A stretch of 64,000 nt of DNA, taken from contig NZ_JACJRQ010000012.1 in NCBI RefSeq assembly GCF_014697355.1, positions 62,001 to 126,000 of the forward strand, in the 5' to 3' direction. Within the stretch, counting starts at the first letter, position 1; each line of letters begins with the position of its first letter. The translations under genes and the position numbers were made by a program. A model generated the notes under the pieces. That model searched no databases and was not told where the DNA came from. It worked only from the letters and a program-made list of their open reading frames with translations. This DNA is from Nostoc calcicola FACHB-3891 (GTDB taxonomy: Bacteria > Cyanobacteriota > Cyanobacteriia > Cyanobacteriales > Nostocaceae). Shown piece after piece: positions 44,933-55,294 of this stretch.

Positions 44933-45814
44933 GTGACTATAACTCAAAACTATAAATTAAACCTAATTCAATGGTATCCAGGTCACATTGCCAAAGCTGA
45001 AAAGAAGCTTAAAGAACAGCTAAAACGTGTAGATGTGGTGTTTGAGGTACGAGACGCCCGGATTCCTTTAGCGACTCACCACCCCCAAATAACTGAGTGG
45101 GTGGAGGGTAAGACACGGGTGTTAATACTCAACCGAGTAGATATGATTACGCCACAAATGCGATCGCTATGGATAGATTGGTTTAAACGTCAAGGGGAAA
45201 CCCCTTATTTTACCAACGCTCAACATGGTAAAGGTATAGCAGAAGTGGCACGGGCAGCCCAAGCAGCTGGGGTAGAACTGAATAAAAGAAGAAGCGATCG
45301 CGGTATGTTACCCCGTCCAGTAAGGGCTGTAGTAATTGGTTTTCCCAATGTCGGTAAATCAGCTTTGATTAACCGTCTGTTAGGACGGCGAGTAGTAGAA
45401 AGTGCAGCCCGCCCTGGGGTAACTCGCCAACTGCGCTGGGTGCGAATTTCGGAACATTTGGAATTACTTGATGCTCCTGGTGTCATTCCTGCTAGGTTAG
45501 AAGACCAAGATGCAGCATTGAAATTAGCAATTTGTGATGATATCGGTGAAGCATCTTACGATAATCAGCTCGTCGCAGCAGCCCTCGTAGATTTACTCAA
45601 CTATTTGGAAGCTGTAGCCACAGATTTGTTACCAAAAAAACCGCTAGAATCCCGCTACCAACTCGATTCTATATCTGAAACTGGAGATGTCTATTTGCAC
45701 GCCTTAGCAGAGCATCGTTACAAAGGAGATGTAGAGCGAACTGCAAGGCAACTTTTAACAGATTTTCGCAAAGGATTACTAGGAGAAATAGCTTTAGAAA
45801 TACCACCAAATTAA
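44933..45814 (+). CDS. rbgA: Ribosome biogenesis GTPase YlqF/RbgA
   Basis: 293 residues of circularly permuted GTPase: G4 (LNRVDM, replacing NKxD) precedes G1 (GFPNVGKSALINRL) and G3 (DAPG). WYPGHIAKAEKKLKEQL near the N-terminus and DVVFEVRDARIPL are family hallmarks. It acts late in large ribosomal subunit assembly. The start is GTG 44933; the conserved N-terminus follows about 14 residues later. Expression unit appears monocistronic. Confidence 0.93.
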   Translation: MTITQNYKLNLIQWYPGHIAKAEKKLKEQLKRVDVVFEVRDARIPLATHHPQITEWVEGKTRVLILNRVDMITPQMRSLWIDWFKRQGETPYFTNAQHGKGIAEVARAAQAAGVELNKRRSDRGMLPRPVRAVVIGFPNVGKSALINRLLGRRVVESAARPGVTRQLRWVRISEHLELLDAPGVIPARLEDQDAALKLAICDDIGEASYDNQLVAAALVDLLNYLEAVATDLLPKKPLESRYQLDSISETGDVYLHALAEHRYKGDVERTARQLLTDFRKGLLGEIALEIPPN

Positions 45815-45862
45815 ACTTTTGTGGGCATTTTGAGCAGCACTTTAGTTTTAGATATAGGTCTG

Positions 45863-45955
45863 TTACCGAGAAGGGAAAAGGGGAAGGGGAAAGGGGTAAA
45901 GGGAAAGAATTAAAAACTTTTCCCCACAGGTATAAAGCCCCTCTTTTTAAAGATG
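45863..45955. repeat. Half copy of AAAGGGG-arm element
   Basis: The block from TTACCGAGAAGGG to TATAAAGCCCCTC is homologous in reverse to 61503-61586 (GGGGCTTTATACC to CTTCTCGGTAA). It is one arm of a MITE-like element. Confidence 0.65.
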
Positions 45956-46440
45956 GAGAAGGAAAAAGATATATTTCGAGATACGTAGTACAAGAAATAT
46001 AGCCTCATAGTATCAAGCCCCTAACTTGAGTTATGGCGAACCCTAAGACCCCTTTAACATGAGTCCCTTTCCCCGGCCCGAAGGGCTTGACAAAATTTTT
46101 GATCCAGACCTAATAATTATTATTACTATTACTGGGTGACTTGATTTTTTGGAAGTCTCTTAAAGATAAGACTTCAAACACCTCTCTTGCTGCTGAGAGG
46201 CTTTGAAATTCTCATTTCCTTGTAAGTAAGTCAGTGGAAATAAAACAAACTATATTACGAAACGTAAATAAACTTTAAACTTTTACCAATGACCAATGAC
46301 AAAGAACAAATGACAGCCTTCACTAGCTATCTTTAATTGCACCAATTTACTTAAATAAAATTGTAATATTAAACACACGCAGTTGTCGGAATGCGGTTAA
46401 CAGTGTCATAAAGAAAAGGTGAAGAGTTAACCTGTAGGGT
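45956..46440. other. Non-coding gap before cyclase gene
   Basis: AT-rich; the inverted pair AAGTCTCTTAAAGATAAGACTT (46152-46173) and CACCTCTCTTGCTGCTGAGAGG may be a terminator or leader hairpins. No ORF is supportable. The promoter of the cyclase gene must lie here. Confidence 0.45.
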
Positions 46441-48141
46441 ATGACCTACCCAAAAGTTGCTTGCACCTGTAGCTTCAATGGATCTATCACACTCATGACT
46501 GAACTCACCCTACGCCTACAAGAGGGAGATACCGAGACAACGATCGCAGTCGATCGAGATGAATTTACAATTGGTCGTTTGCCAGAATGTAACTTGTACC
46601 TACCTTTTGCTGGAGTATCCCGCAACCATGCCCGTATTTTAAAAACGGCTGAAGGTATGTGGACTATTGAAGATCTGGGCAGCAAAAACGGCACGCAAGT
46701 AAATAAATATCTTATAAACTGTCCCCAAGAGTTACATCATGGCGATGTCGTTTGGCTGGGTAATGTTAGCCTGGTAGTACTGCTCACAAGTCCTGTTTCA
46801 CAATCAACATTTACACCAGAGTATGCGCCAACTTCGGAAACTAATGAGCAAAGAACAATTCTTCATAACGTAGAACAATTACAACAGCAATGGATTGCAG
46901 CTGATAGTAAAGATGGCAACATCAGCAATAAAGATAAAACCATTGCCCGTCTCAAAGACTTAGTTGACATAGCCAAAAATCTCTGTGCAGCAGCGTCCAT
47001 AGAAGAGATTTTTTCTCAGGTACAACAAGTTGTATTTCGTTACCTTGATAGTATCGATCGCTTGGGATTATTAATTGATGTTAATGGTTGCGGGCACTTA
47101 GAATTAGTCAATGCTGCCACCAGAAATGTTTCCCAACAGAAACATCTTCCTGCCGATGGTAGCTGGATTAGCCGTAGTATTTGTCAAAAAGTATTTGAAG
47201 AAAAAGTCGTCATTCAAACCGGTGATACTCATCAAGATGAACGGTTTGCTAGCGAACAGAGTATTTTAGTCAAAGGCATTCGCAGTGCAATGGCAGTGCC
47301 TTTATGGGATGAAAATAAAGTTGTGGGCGTTCTTTATGCCGATGCCAATCTTTCTTCTTATCATTGGGCAAATGAAGGCGAGGAAGAACTGAGCTTTTTT
47401 TCAGCTTTAGCCAACCTTGTGGCTTCTAGCGTCCAGCGTTGGCTACTGGTAGAGAAACTTAAAACTGAAGAAATGATTCGTCACCGACTAGAACGGTATC
47501 ATTCCCCAGCAGTTGTGCAGCAGTTGATATCTGTAGGTGCGTCGCCAGATGGCCGTTTAGCACCATCAGAGAGCGAAATTAGTATTTTATTTGCGGATTT
47601 AGTCGGTTTTACAGCAATTTCTGAAAGATTAACACCAACTGCGATCGCTCAATTATTAAATAATTTATTTGAAGAAATGCTCAAAGAAGTGTTTACTTGG
47701 GGTGGCACTTTAGATAAATATATTGGCGATTGTATCATGGCATTTTTTGGCGCTCCAGAACCGCAACTAGATCATGCCGATCGCGCAGTTGCTGCTGCCA
47801 AGGGAATGCTAACTCGTCTGGAACATCTCAACGCCAATAATTTTTGGCAAGAACCGCTACAGTTACGCATTGCAATTAATAGTGGTAAAGCCGTTGTGGG
47901 AGATGTTGGTAGTTCCCAAAGGGTAGACTATACAGCATTAGGGGCGACAATTAATCTCGCAGCCCGCATGGAAGGAGTTTGCCCTCCGAGTGAATGCGTG
48001 ATTAGTGAAGCCACCCATGCAATGCTTTCACAACCCTCAGATTTCCAAGAAATGGGGGATTATCGTTTCAAAGGTATTGATAGGTTAGTGAAAGTTTATC
48101 AAACAAAATTGCAGCCAGTATCAACAATTATTAGTCATTAG
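46441..48141 (+). CDS. FHA-GAF adenylate cyclase (class III)
   Basis: 566 residues. FHA domain about 20-115 (FTIGRLPECNLYLP, VSRNHARI, GSKNGTQVN), GAF domain about 175-345, class III cyclase domain about 375-550 (SILFADLVGFTAISE with metal Asp; LDKYIGDCIMAFFG; VGDVGSSQRVDYTALGATIN). Makes cAMP in response to a GAF ligand, with the FHA probably docking a phosphoprotein. The architecture recalls CyaD of Anabaena. ATG 46495 (MTELTLRL) is an equally good start, since the first 18 residues are not part of the FHA fold. Confidence 0.88.
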   Translation: MTYPKVACTCSFNGSITLMTELTLRLQEGDTETTIAVDRDEFTIGRLPECNLYLPFAGVSRNHARILKTAEGMWTIEDLGSKNGTQVNKYLINCPQELHHGDVVWLGNVSLVVLLTSPVSQSTFTPEYAPTSETNEQRTILHNVEQLQQQWIAADSKDGNISNKDKTIARLKDLVDIAKNLCAAASIEEIFSQVQQVVFRYLDSIDRLGLLIDVNGCGHLELVNAATRNVSQQKHLPADGSWISRSICQKVFEEKVVIQTGDTHQDERFASEQSILVKGIRSAMAVPLWDENKVVGVLYADANLSSYHWANEGEEELSFFSALANLVASSVQRWLLVEKLKTEEMIRHRLERYHSPAVVQQLISVGASPDGRLAPSESEISILFADLVGFTAISERLTPTAIAQLLNNLFEEMLKEVFTWGGTLDKYIGDCIMAFFGAPEPQLDHADRAVAAAKGMLTRLEHLNANNFWQEPLQLRIAINSGKAVVGDVGSSQRVDYTALGATINLAARMEGVCPPSECVISEATHAMLSQPSDFQEMGDYRFKGIDRLVKVYQTKLQPVSTIISH

Positions 48142-48214
48142 CTTTGACACTCCCTAAACATACTTAATTTTTTCACGCAATCAAATCGGATTGCTACACA
48201 TTCAGGCAACATTC

Positions 48215-49210
48215 TTATAGCTTGACTTGGGGTAAATGACTGCGGGGATTATAGGTACGTATAGCCCGGATTTTTTCATAATATTCACGCTCTTGTTGGC
48301 TGAGGTCTTTTGGCGGTGCGATCGCCACCTTTACCAACTGATCGCCGCGTCCACCTTTGGCGAGAGGCCAGCCTTTGCCACGTAACCGCAGCGATTGACC
48401 AGAACGCACACCCGCTGGTAGCTTGACATTAACCATACCATCAGGTGTGGGTACATCAATAGATGCTCCCAGCGTCGCTTCATCTGGCGCGATCGCGACT
48501 TCGCAAACCAGATTATCGCCTTCTATTTGGAAGAACGAGTGCGGTTGAAGTTCGACTTTTAAGTATAAATCCCCCCGTTGTTGAGTCATGGGGTTGATTT
48601 GACCTTTACCACGCACACGTAGGCGAGTACCAGTTTTAGCCCCAGCTGGAATGCGAACATCAATTGTTTCATTACCTAAACTAAAGCGCTTTTGCACGCC
48701 ATGAAATGCTTCACCAAAAGTCAGAGTGATGGCGGCTTCACTATCTTGGGCACTAGCAGCACCTGCATCTTGATATCCAAAATCGTTAAAGCCACCAAAA
48801 CCGCTGGGGGCACCTGTGGGAGTGCGGTAAGAATAGGTTTGTCGTCCACCACGAGGACTAGCACCACCAAAGCGTCCTAGCAACTCATTAATAAACTCAT
48901 CAAAATTGCCGTATTGACTGAAGTCAAAGCCGCCCATATCGACACCAGCACCGCCAGATGGGAAACCTTGACCAGCTTGTTTCCAATATTGACCGAATTG
49001 GTCATACTTTTTGCGTTTATCTGGGTCTGAGACGACTTCGTAGGCTTCGTTAATTTCTTTGAAGCGTGCCTCTGCCTGTTTGTTGCCTGGATTCACATCA
49101 GGGTGGTATTTGCGGGCTAGTTTCCGAAAGGCTTGTTTAATTTCCTCTTGACTGGCAGTCTTATTAACTCCCAAAATTGCGTAATAGTCTTTGAAGTCCG
49201 TTGCAGCCAT
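48215..49210 (-). CDS. DnaJ-type co-chaperone (CbpA-like)
   Basis: 331 residues. N-terminal J domain ([23 protein letters not shown] in [10 protein letters not shown] near 36-38), Gly/Phe-rich linker (about 75-150), then two DnaJ C-terminal beta domains ([38 protein letters not shown]). It lacks the zinc-finger domain of type I DnaJ, so it is type II. Stimulates DnaK ATPase. No dnaK adjacent. Confidence 0.92.
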   Translation of the reverse strand: MAATDFKDYYAILGVNKTASQEEIKQAFRKLARKYHPDVNPGNKQAEARFKEINEAYEVVSDPDKRKKYDQFGQYWKQAGQGFPSGGAGVDMGGFDFSQYGNFDEFINELLGRFGGASPRGGRQTYSYRTPTGAPSGFGGFNDFGYQDAGAASAQDSEAAITLTFGEAFHGVQKRFSLGNETIDVRIPAGAKTGTRLRVRGKGQINPMTQQRGDLYLKVELQPHSFFQIEGDNLVCEVAIAPDEATLGASIDVPTPDGMVNVKLPAGVRSGQSLRLRGKGWPLAKGGRGDQLVKVAIAPPKDLSQQEREYYEKIRAIRTYNPRSHLPQVKL

Positions 49211-49529
49211 CTACCAGCCTCCTATATAAATTTCCGTTATGTTTTTTTAAGATAAGAGATATTTAGTTTGCCAGGTATAATGCCAAGCAAAAAGATTCTG
49301 ACTTTAAATTAGCAAAGAATATAGAAAATCAAGTGTGGTTCTTGCTCACCAGGCGATCGCAATTTCCGTACTTTCAATAAGCACAGGGAATGGGGAGATG
49401 AGGGAGATGAGGAAGAGGGGGGAGATGGGGGAGATGGGGAGGCAGGGAGCAGGGGAGAACATCTTCCCCTCTACCCCCCGCCCCCTGCCCCCCTGCTTCT
49501 TCCCATGCCCCATGCCCCTTGAGTCAGTT
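49211..49529. other. Non-coding gap with purine-rich repeats
   Basis: Repeats of GGGGAGATGAGGGAGATGAG type (49391-49450) face CCCCCGCCCCCTGCCCCC (49475-49492), an imperfect inverted arrangement. The left part is AT-rich leader of the DnaJ gene. No gene. Confidence 0.55.
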
Positions 49530-50069
49530 TCAAAAAAATCGAATCAGATTGTCTAGCCCTTCTTCCAGGCTTGGGGGGGCATCCCGGAGTTGACGGTGCA
49601 TCCGCAAAATAATTTCTTCTGGAACTTGGCGCGATCGCCTTTTATTGCGTGCCAAACACAGCCAAACTGGCATATTCACCCAAATTCCCGTAATGTGGCT
49701 AAAACCAAAATCACGAGCTAAGCTGATGACCTCGCGGCGATGGCGTCGCTGGGCGTTGGTAGCGTCGAAAATTGCTGTATTACCTGTGGAAATAGCTCGT
49801 TGAAATTGCCGTTCGACTTCCTGCCAAATCAGCAGCCACGATCCCTGAATAGCTTCGGAACCAAATAGTTGCCCCCGGATGGCATCTGTAGAAATTAGCT
49901 GCATCTGGGGACATTCTGCTAATAATTGTTTTGCCAGAGTTGACTTACCGCTACCTGGAAGACCAATTAGCAACAAAAATGAAGAGTGAGGAGTCGGGAG
50001 TGAGGAGTTAGAAGTGAGGAGTGAGGAGTGTTCAGAATTTTTATTTGTAACTCCTAACTGATATTCCAT
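49530..50069 (-). CDS. P-loop kinase (AAA_33/Pnkp-like)
   Basis: 179 residues. Walker A GLPGSGKST follows at about residue 36; STDAIRGQLFG, FDATNAQRRHRREVI and R-rich lid (LARNKRRSRQVPEEII) match polynucleotide-kinase-like zeta-toxin/AAA_33 enzymes. The substrate is unknown. The first ~32 residues (SSLLTSNSSLPTPHSS) are encoded by a GAGGAGT/ACTCCTCAC heptamer repeat tract, so the N-terminus is repeat-derived and the true start may be different. Confidence 0.75.
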   Translation of the reverse strand: MEYQLGVTNKNSEHSSLLTSNSSLPTPHSSFLLLIGLPGSGKSTLAKQLLAECPQMQLISTDAIRGQLFGSEAIQGSWLLIWQEVERQFQRAISTGNTAIFDATNAQRRHRREVISLARDFGFSHITGIWVNMPVWLCLARNKRRSRQVPEEIILRMHRQLRDAPPSLEEGLDNLIRFF

Positions 50070-50070
50070 A

Positions 50071-50184
50071 ACTCCTAACTCCCAACTCCTAACTCCTAAC
50101 TCCTAACTCCCAACTCCCAACTCCCAACTCCCAACTCCCAACTCCCAACTCCCAACTCCCAACTCCTAACTCCTAACTCCTAAC
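50071..50184. repeat. Heptamer tandem repeat (CCAACTC/CTAACTC)
   Basis: About 16 units of ACTCCCA and ACTCCTA in tandem between glgC and the kinase gene. These are the short tandemly repeated repetitive sequences well known in heterocystous cyanobacteria. The complementary unit (GGGAGTT) recurs at 59813-59901. Confidence 0.9.
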
Positions 50185-50186
50185 TA

Positions 50187-51476
50187 TTAAATGATCGTTC
50201 CATCAGGAATTACAGCATTTTTTAGCACAACTACGATTCCACTACGGATGTAGAAACCTTGATTTTCGCGGTCAGCTTCTTGGACGTTATCTTTGTTGAT
50301 AATTTTGACATCATGACCGATGCGGGCGTTTTTATCAACGATCGCACGCCGAATAATTGTGTCAGTACCGATGCCTACGGGAATGTCACCTTTGACTAAG
50401 CTACATTGGCGTTCTACAGAAGCTTGGTAAAAATCTGCACCCATGAGTAGAGACTCTTCGATGACGCAGCCAGATTCAATGCGCGATCGCACTCCCAAAA
50501 CTGAATGTTGAATGCGGCAATTTTTTAGAATGCAACCTTCGCCAATCATTGATTCTGTTACCTGACAATCTAATAGTTTACTTGGAGGTAAATAACGAGC
50601 GCGGGTATAAATTGGTGCTTCTTCATCGTAGAAACTAAAGGGTGGCTGGGGTTGCCGAGTTAGCGTTAAATTGGCATGATAAAAGGCTTCAATTGTTCCA
50701 ATATCTTCCCAGTAATCATCAAATAGATAAGCTTGAACGTTGTAATCTTTCGAGGCATCTGGAATAATTTCTTTGCCGAAATCTGTCCGTTCTAAAGATT
50801 CTTTCAACAACTTGATCAAAACATCTTTTTTAAAGACGTAAATCCCCATCGAGGCAATGTAAGGCTGCAATTGGGCTTGTTCTTTTGTTAATCCCAAAAT
50901 AGTGGTATCAACCTGCATTTTGGTTAAGGCCTCGCCTTTAGGTTTTTCGCTAAAGTCAACGACTCTACCGGAATCGTCGATTTTCATCAAACCAAAATCT
51001 GAGGCGCGGCGCTCGTCGATGGGAATAACTGAGAGAGTGATATCAGCATTTGTTTCTCTATGACGCTGGATAAACAAACGGTAATCCATACGGTAGAGGT
51101 GATCTCCTGAGAGGATTAAATATTCCTCTGCATCCCATTCTTCCAACAGCCACAGATACTGACGCACTGCATCGGCTGTACCTTGGAACCAATTGGGGTT
51201 TTCTGGTGTTTGCTGTGCGGCTAGCACTTCCACAAACCCTTCACTGAAACCAGAAAAGTTGTAGGTACGGGCGATGTGACGATTCAGGGAAGCTGAGTTA
51301 AATTGTGTCAGAACATAAATTTTGAATATTTCGGAATTTATGCAGTTGCTGACAGGGATATCGATTAAGCGGTATTTCCCCGCCACTGGTACTGCTGGTT
51401 TAGCGCGGAGTTTGGTTAGGGGATAAAGCCGAGTCCCCGCGCCACCACCAAGGATGATTGATAAAACTTTTTTCAC
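50187..51476 (-). CDS. glgC: Glucose-1-phosphate adenylyltransferase
   Basis: 429 residues: ADP-glucose pyrophosphorylase, first step of glycogen synthesis. [22 protein letters not shown] (nucleotide loop), [17 protein letters not shown], and the C-terminal left-handed beta-helix ([38 protein letters not shown]). Length and sequence type are cyanobacterial (3-phosphoglycerate activated). It lies upstream of the heptamer repeat array. Confidence 0.97.
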   Translation of the reverse strand: MKKVLSIILGGGAGTRLYPLTKLRAKPAVPVAGKYRLIDIPVSNCINSEIFKIYVLTQFNSASLNRHIARTYNFSGFSEGFVEVLAAQQTPENPNWFQGTADAVRQYLWLLEEWDAEEYLILSGDHLYRMDYRLFIQRHRETNADITLSVIPIDERRASDFGLMKIDDSGRVVDFSEKPKGEALTKMQVDTTILGLTKEQAQLQPYIASMGIYVFKKDVLIKLLKESLERTDFGKEIIPDASKDYNVQAYLFDDYWEDIGTIEAFYHANLTLTRQPQPPFSFYDEEAPIYTRARYLPPSKLLDCQVTESMIGEGCILKNCRIQHSVLGVRSRIESGCVIEESLLMGADFYQASVERQCSLVKGDIPVGIGTDTIIRRAIVDKNARIGHDVKIINKDNVQEADRENQGFYIRSGIVVVLKNAVIPDGTII

Positions 51477-51731
51477 AAAATTTCTCCCAGCTGCCTTTCA
51501 ACTCTCATCTACAGTTTAGGACTGTATGTGGCAGCTGGTAAGGGGGGATCAAAGAATCTCTGGGATGAATTTTAAAAAATGCTGCTGGTAATGGATGATG
51601 CTGTCTGAATGAATTAACAACTAGAACAATTGTATTATATGGAAAATTGAGGAGCGATCGCTGTGCCAACACATTTTCTGCCAGACGCTACGCACGACAA
51701 ATAAACAAAGAATTATTTTTACAGCATCATC

Positions 51732-52031
51732 TCAAACTCTCAAGCCGCCTAAAGTTCTTTTCTGATTGACCAAACGCAATTGCTGTGATTGTTTCAAAGA
51801 CTTCACCCAAGATTGCTCTGACAACTGAGAAATCGCATTTGGGGACAGTGTTGCTGTAAAAATATCTTGACCACTAGTAATGCCGTTGACACCCAAACTC
51901 TCTAAAACAGCGATCGCTGCCGAGTCTAAAATTGGTTCAGTATGGATGAAAACCGTTAAACTTGGTTGCTGTGGGTTTTTAACATCATTTAACGCTGTAG
52001 CAAGGGCAGCGTCTAGCTTTTGATAATTCAT
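51732..52031 (-). CDS. Free prodomain-like (I9-type) small protein
   Basis: 99 residues from ATG 52031, preceded by AAGGAA; an upstream in-frame ATG has no ribosome-binding site. Residues about 24-95 (SLTVFIHTEPILDSAAI, LGVNGITSGQDIFTATLS, LSEQSWVKSLKQSQQLRLV) align by eye with residues 46-107 of the subtilase at 55295 (SVVFIYCDSDADLSYLS, SVRTAFLPINALDVLSE, IKPSRKLHLRM). There is no protease domain, so it may be a free inhibitor or chaperone. Function is inference. Confidence 0.65.
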   Translation of the reverse strand: MNYQKLDAALATALNDVKNPQQPSLTVFIHTEPILDSAAIAVLESLGVNGITSGQDIFTATLSPNAISQLSEQSWVKSLKQSQQLRLVNQKRTLGGLRV

Positions 52032-52171
52032 AACAATTCCTTGGTAAAAAAAAGTGGCCAAAAAATTGTCCACCCTACAAACAACCTATCAAATTTACAG
52101 GTTTTTATTGCCTATCCTTGTACAGAGTTATATATTCGCGTCTCAATCTGATTACAGATTTATTACTACGT

Positions 52172-54190
52172 CTAAAGACCCAATATGCTGGTAAGAGCAG
52201 GCAAATAGGTTTTAAAGACTTCAGCTAATTTACTAGCATCACTGACAGTAGATGTCAAACCTTTAAGGGCATTAACAGCCATTGAACAGTATTTCAGCGC
52301 TCGTTCTCCTTGTGGTTTTTTTCCTTCTTCAGCTATAGTTTCTACTGCTTCCAGGGCTTCTTTTTTTTGATTTTCAGAAAGTGCAACATCATCAGCAATA
52401 GATTTTTGCAAAATGCTTAAAATCTTTGCCAACTCCTCGCTACTATCAGTTTTAACATTGCTTAACTGCTGATTTGTATTAGTAACATTATTAAGATTCC
52501 CTGTCAAACTAGAACCAGTAAGGTTCAGATCTCCACCTGTGGATATCTTATCTCCAGTGTCTAAATTTCCACCGACATTTCCACCTATATTGATCCCTTC
52601 ATTTTTACTTTCCATAATATCCCCTGCTTGATTAAGCATATATACGCGATTACCTGTGCCTTGAATTAATACTTGTCTACCTGTACCTGCTACTACAGAA
52701 GCTAACTCTCTGACAATTTGATAATTAGATGTGAACAATTCTCTTAATCTTTCTAGTTCTTCATCTTTTGCTTGCAGAATTAATTGATAATTTGAATCTA
52801 TTAACTTCACAGCATTTTCATAACAACTTGTAAATTCCTCGTGAATAGCACGATGATCCGCACCTGCAAATAAACCAATTTTTGCAAAAACAAGATTCTC
52901 ATCTCTAGTAATGCTATAACGAGATAAATCTAATCCTTCATGATTAATAGCAGTTTGAGCTAGAGAAAACATAAAAGCTCTCCAATTCAATCCTTCCCTA
53001 AAAATTAGATCGATTGTCTTTTGAAGTTCACTAATCCATTTCTCAAATTCACCAGCTTTAAACTCGCCACTGTCTGGCTTACGTTCTGGAAAAAAAAGGC
53101 GATCGCCAATTTTAGTACATTTTAAATGAACGTGTGAACATATTACCCCCGTGAAGCGGGTATTTTTATTAATATTCCATTCTTGAATGCAAGCACCGCT
53201 CAAGGTTGCTCCAGAAAAATCGACATCTAAAGCATTGATTCCGCTTAAAATTGCCCCTGTCAAGTCAGCATTCGTTAAATTAGCGCCATGAAAGTCAGCG
53301 CCTGTATAATCTTCATTTTTACCTTTTTTGCTTACTAGCAATTTCCTAACTTTTAAATTTTCCAGTATCGTTCCTTGCAGTCGAGAAAATTCTAATCCCT
53401 TTACGTCCTTAAAGCTAGTGCGAGTTAAATTAGCTTTTCTGAAATCAGTATAAGGTAAATGTGCGCCATCAAAGCAAGTATCCGTTAAATCTGCTCCATA
53501 AAATGATGTTCCACCTGTTGATGCCCAAAATACAGCTTGTTCTCTAATCCATATACATTTTGTTGCGCTTTTTACTACTTTTCGTGCAACATTAACACCT
53601 GCAAAAATAACTATACTTACTGCAATAAGTGTTACGGTTTTATGTGTTGGCTCTATGATAAATAGGGTTATAACTGTAGCTATCAAACCAGTACCTAACA
53701 AAGCTGAAAATTCACATAAAACTCCCCCAATTATACTAGTAAAAGCTGCAAAAAATGCTATAGTAATTGCTCCTAACCAAGCTAAAGCTATACTAAAACC
53801 AAGAGAAAGAATCAAAAAAAATATCCCGAAATTTTTATCAAAAACTACAGTTATAAAAGTAATAATGACAATTAAAATAACAAAAATACTAATTGATAAT
53901 ACTTCAAAATCGCGGTTGATAATTAGAATTATACTAATTACATATATGAGAAAACTGATTTCGGCTAAACTAAATTTATAGACTGTTAGAGAGGTATAAT
54001 CTAATGCGATTAATGCCGCAGAAAAAATAGCTATGATGCTGGATAAAGAAGCTAGAGTAACACCAAATAGCCCTAAGCAAAATCTTGTTGTTCGTTTCAG
54101 TCCTGCTCGTACTTCTATAAAATTAGACTCATTTAAATCCTGACTCCGAAATGAAATGCCACAAATATTTTTTTCATATCTTTTTTTCAT
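52172..54190 (-). CDS. Membrane pentapeptide-repeat protein
   Basis: 672 residues. Six to seven hydrophobic segments between about 35 and 205, then pentapeptide repeats of A(D/N)Lxx type at about 225-330 (ADFHGANLTNADLTGAILSG), a helical region, a Gly/Asn-rich beta stretch (GINIGGNVGGNLDTGDK, LTGSSLTGNLNNV) at about 540-575, and a helical C-terminus ending YLPALTSILGL. No family name was recognised for the whole. It is 60 bp downstream of the three-HTH gene, so both form an operon. Confidence 0.8.
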   Translation of the reverse strand: MKKRYEKNICGISFRSQDLNESNFIEVRAGLKRTTRFCLGLFGVTLASLSSIIAIFSAALIALDYTSLTVYKFSLAEISFLIYVISIILIINRDFEVLSISIFVILIVIITFITVVFDKNFGIFFLILSLGFSIALAWLGAITIAFFAAFTSIIGGVLCEFSALLGTGLIATVITLFIIEPTHKTVTLIAVSIVIFAGVNVARKVVKSATKCIWIREQAVFWASTGGTSFYGADLTDTCFDGAHLPYTDFRKANLTRTSFKDVKGLEFSRLQGTILENLKVRKLLVSKKGKNEDYTGADFHGANLTNADLTGAILSGINALDVDFSGATLSGACIQEWNINKNTRFTGVICSHVHLKCTKIGDRLFFPERKPDSGEFKAGEFEKWISELQKTIDLIFREGLNWRAFMFSLAQTAINHEGLDLSRYSITRDENLVFAKIGLFAGADHRAIHEEFTSCYENAVKLIDSNYQLILQAKDEELERLRELFTSNYQIVRELASVVAGTGRQVLIQGTGNRVYMLNQAGDIMESKNEGINIGGNVGGNLDTGDKISTGGDLNLTGSSLTGNLNNVTNTNQQLSNVKTDSSEELAKILSILQKSIADDVALSENQKKEALEAVETIAEEGKKPQGERALKYCSMAVNALKGLTSTVSDASKLAEVFKTYLPALTSILGL

Positions 54191-54250
54191 TCAACTAGTT
54201 ATTTTCAATCATTTCAAGTTTTGATAAATAATTTATCTGTGTTATTAAAT

Positions 54251-54970
54251 TTATTTACATATCCATATTTTTTTACCTATAGTTATTTCAAGCCACTGGC
54301 AAAATATCTCTTTTGGAGTTTTTTGTGGTGGTAGCAATGCTGCTGGTAAGTTCTCAGACATAAATCCCAATAAATTCCGTGAGCTACTTTCTTTGCAAGA
54401 AATATCAATAGGCTCATCTATGTATTGTGTAGAAATCAAATCTATAAAATCTAAAGGTAGACCTGTAAGTAGACTTATATCATCTAAATTTAAGCCTCTT
54501 TTTTCTGCCCATTTTTTGACATCAAGTTTAATTATTGGTTGATCGGTTTCGACCTTTAATTCCTCAGTACTGCAACCAATAACTTCACTAATTTTGGTAA
54601 GATACTTATTTTTGCGCTCCATCTCGTTAAATTTATGCTCATTAATGGGCTGCGTACTATAGAAAGCAACAATAGCAGGGTGTACACCAGAAAGTTTACT
54701 TAATTCCTCAATTGTTAAATCCTTGTTTTGAATCATTTCAAAAATCTTGAATCTCAAAGCTCCTTGTTTGAGTATAGGTTTGACTAACTCTAGTACACTA
54801 ACATTTAACTCGGATGCAATTTTCCTAAGGTTTGTAGCAATTTCATCTGTTAAAGTTTCAATAATTGCATAGGATTGAATATCCTCTAGAGCAACATTTG
54901 AATGCTGGCTAAGTTCCTCTAAAGATAAATTATTGTCTTCGGCGAATTGTTGAATACTAAGAGTAATCAT
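54251..54970 (-). CDS. Protein with three tandem HTH-like units
   Basis: 239 residues in three similar blocks of Cro/CI-like helix-turn-helix plan: FAEDNNLSLEELSQHSNVAL (8-27), IQNKDLTIEELSKLSGVHPA (about 80-99) and WAEKRGLNLDDISLLTGLPL (about 155-174). Each has the x-L-S/T-x-E/D-x-x-S/L-x-x-S/T-G/N-V/L pattern. No signal or membrane segment. It may regulate or work with the pentapeptide gene immediately downstream. Whether all three units bind DNA is unknown. Confidence 0.7.
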   Translation of the reverse strand: MITLSIQQFAEDNNLSLEELSQHSNVALEDIQSYAIIETLTDEIATNLRKIASELNVSVLELVKPILKQGALRFKIFEMIQNKDLTIEELSKLSGVHPAIVAFYSTQPINEHKFNEMERKNKYLTKISEVIGCSTEELKVETDQPIIKLDVKKWAEKRGLNLDDISLLTGLPLDFIDLISTQYIDEPIDISCKESSSRNLLGFMSENLPAALLPPQKTPKEIFCQWLEITIGKKIWICK

Positions 54971-55071
54971 GGGTAAATAATTTCTAATACTACAAAATCT
55001 TACTATGTAAGATTAATATCTAATATAAAAAAATAGTTAAATATATTGAGGTATTTAAGAATAATTTTATA

Positions 55072-55243
55072 CTATAGCAATCCTAAATGAGTCGTGAAAA
55101 ATATGGATAAGAAAACGAACCGCAAAGAACGCCTTCTCTACGAGAGGCTTCGCCAACGCGGAGCATCTCGTAAGAGTTGGACGCAAAGGTAAGAAAGAAG
55201 AAAGAGATATATAATTTTCACAAATGATTTAGGACTGCTATAG
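55072..55243. mobile_element. 172-bp MITE
   Basis: Ends CTATAGCAATCCTAAATGAG and GATTTAGGACTGCTATAG are inverted repeats extending about 29 bp with six mismatches (to GTGAAAA/TTTTCAC). The interior holds a hairpin with CTTCTCTACGAGAGGC and GCCTCTCG-type repeats. It lies between the three-HTH operon and the subtilase gene. Confidence 0.75.
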
Positions 55244-55254
55244 TTTTAAAAAAG

Positions 55255-55290
55255 CGATATATAGTAATTCAATATACCGCTTTTATTAGT
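55255..55290 (-). terminator. Possible terminator hairpin of subtilase
   Basis: GTAATTCAA and TTGAATTAC form a 9-bp inverted pair just downstream of the stop codon at 55295. No clear U-tract, so it is weak. Confidence 0.35.
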
Positions 55291-55294
55291 TGAA

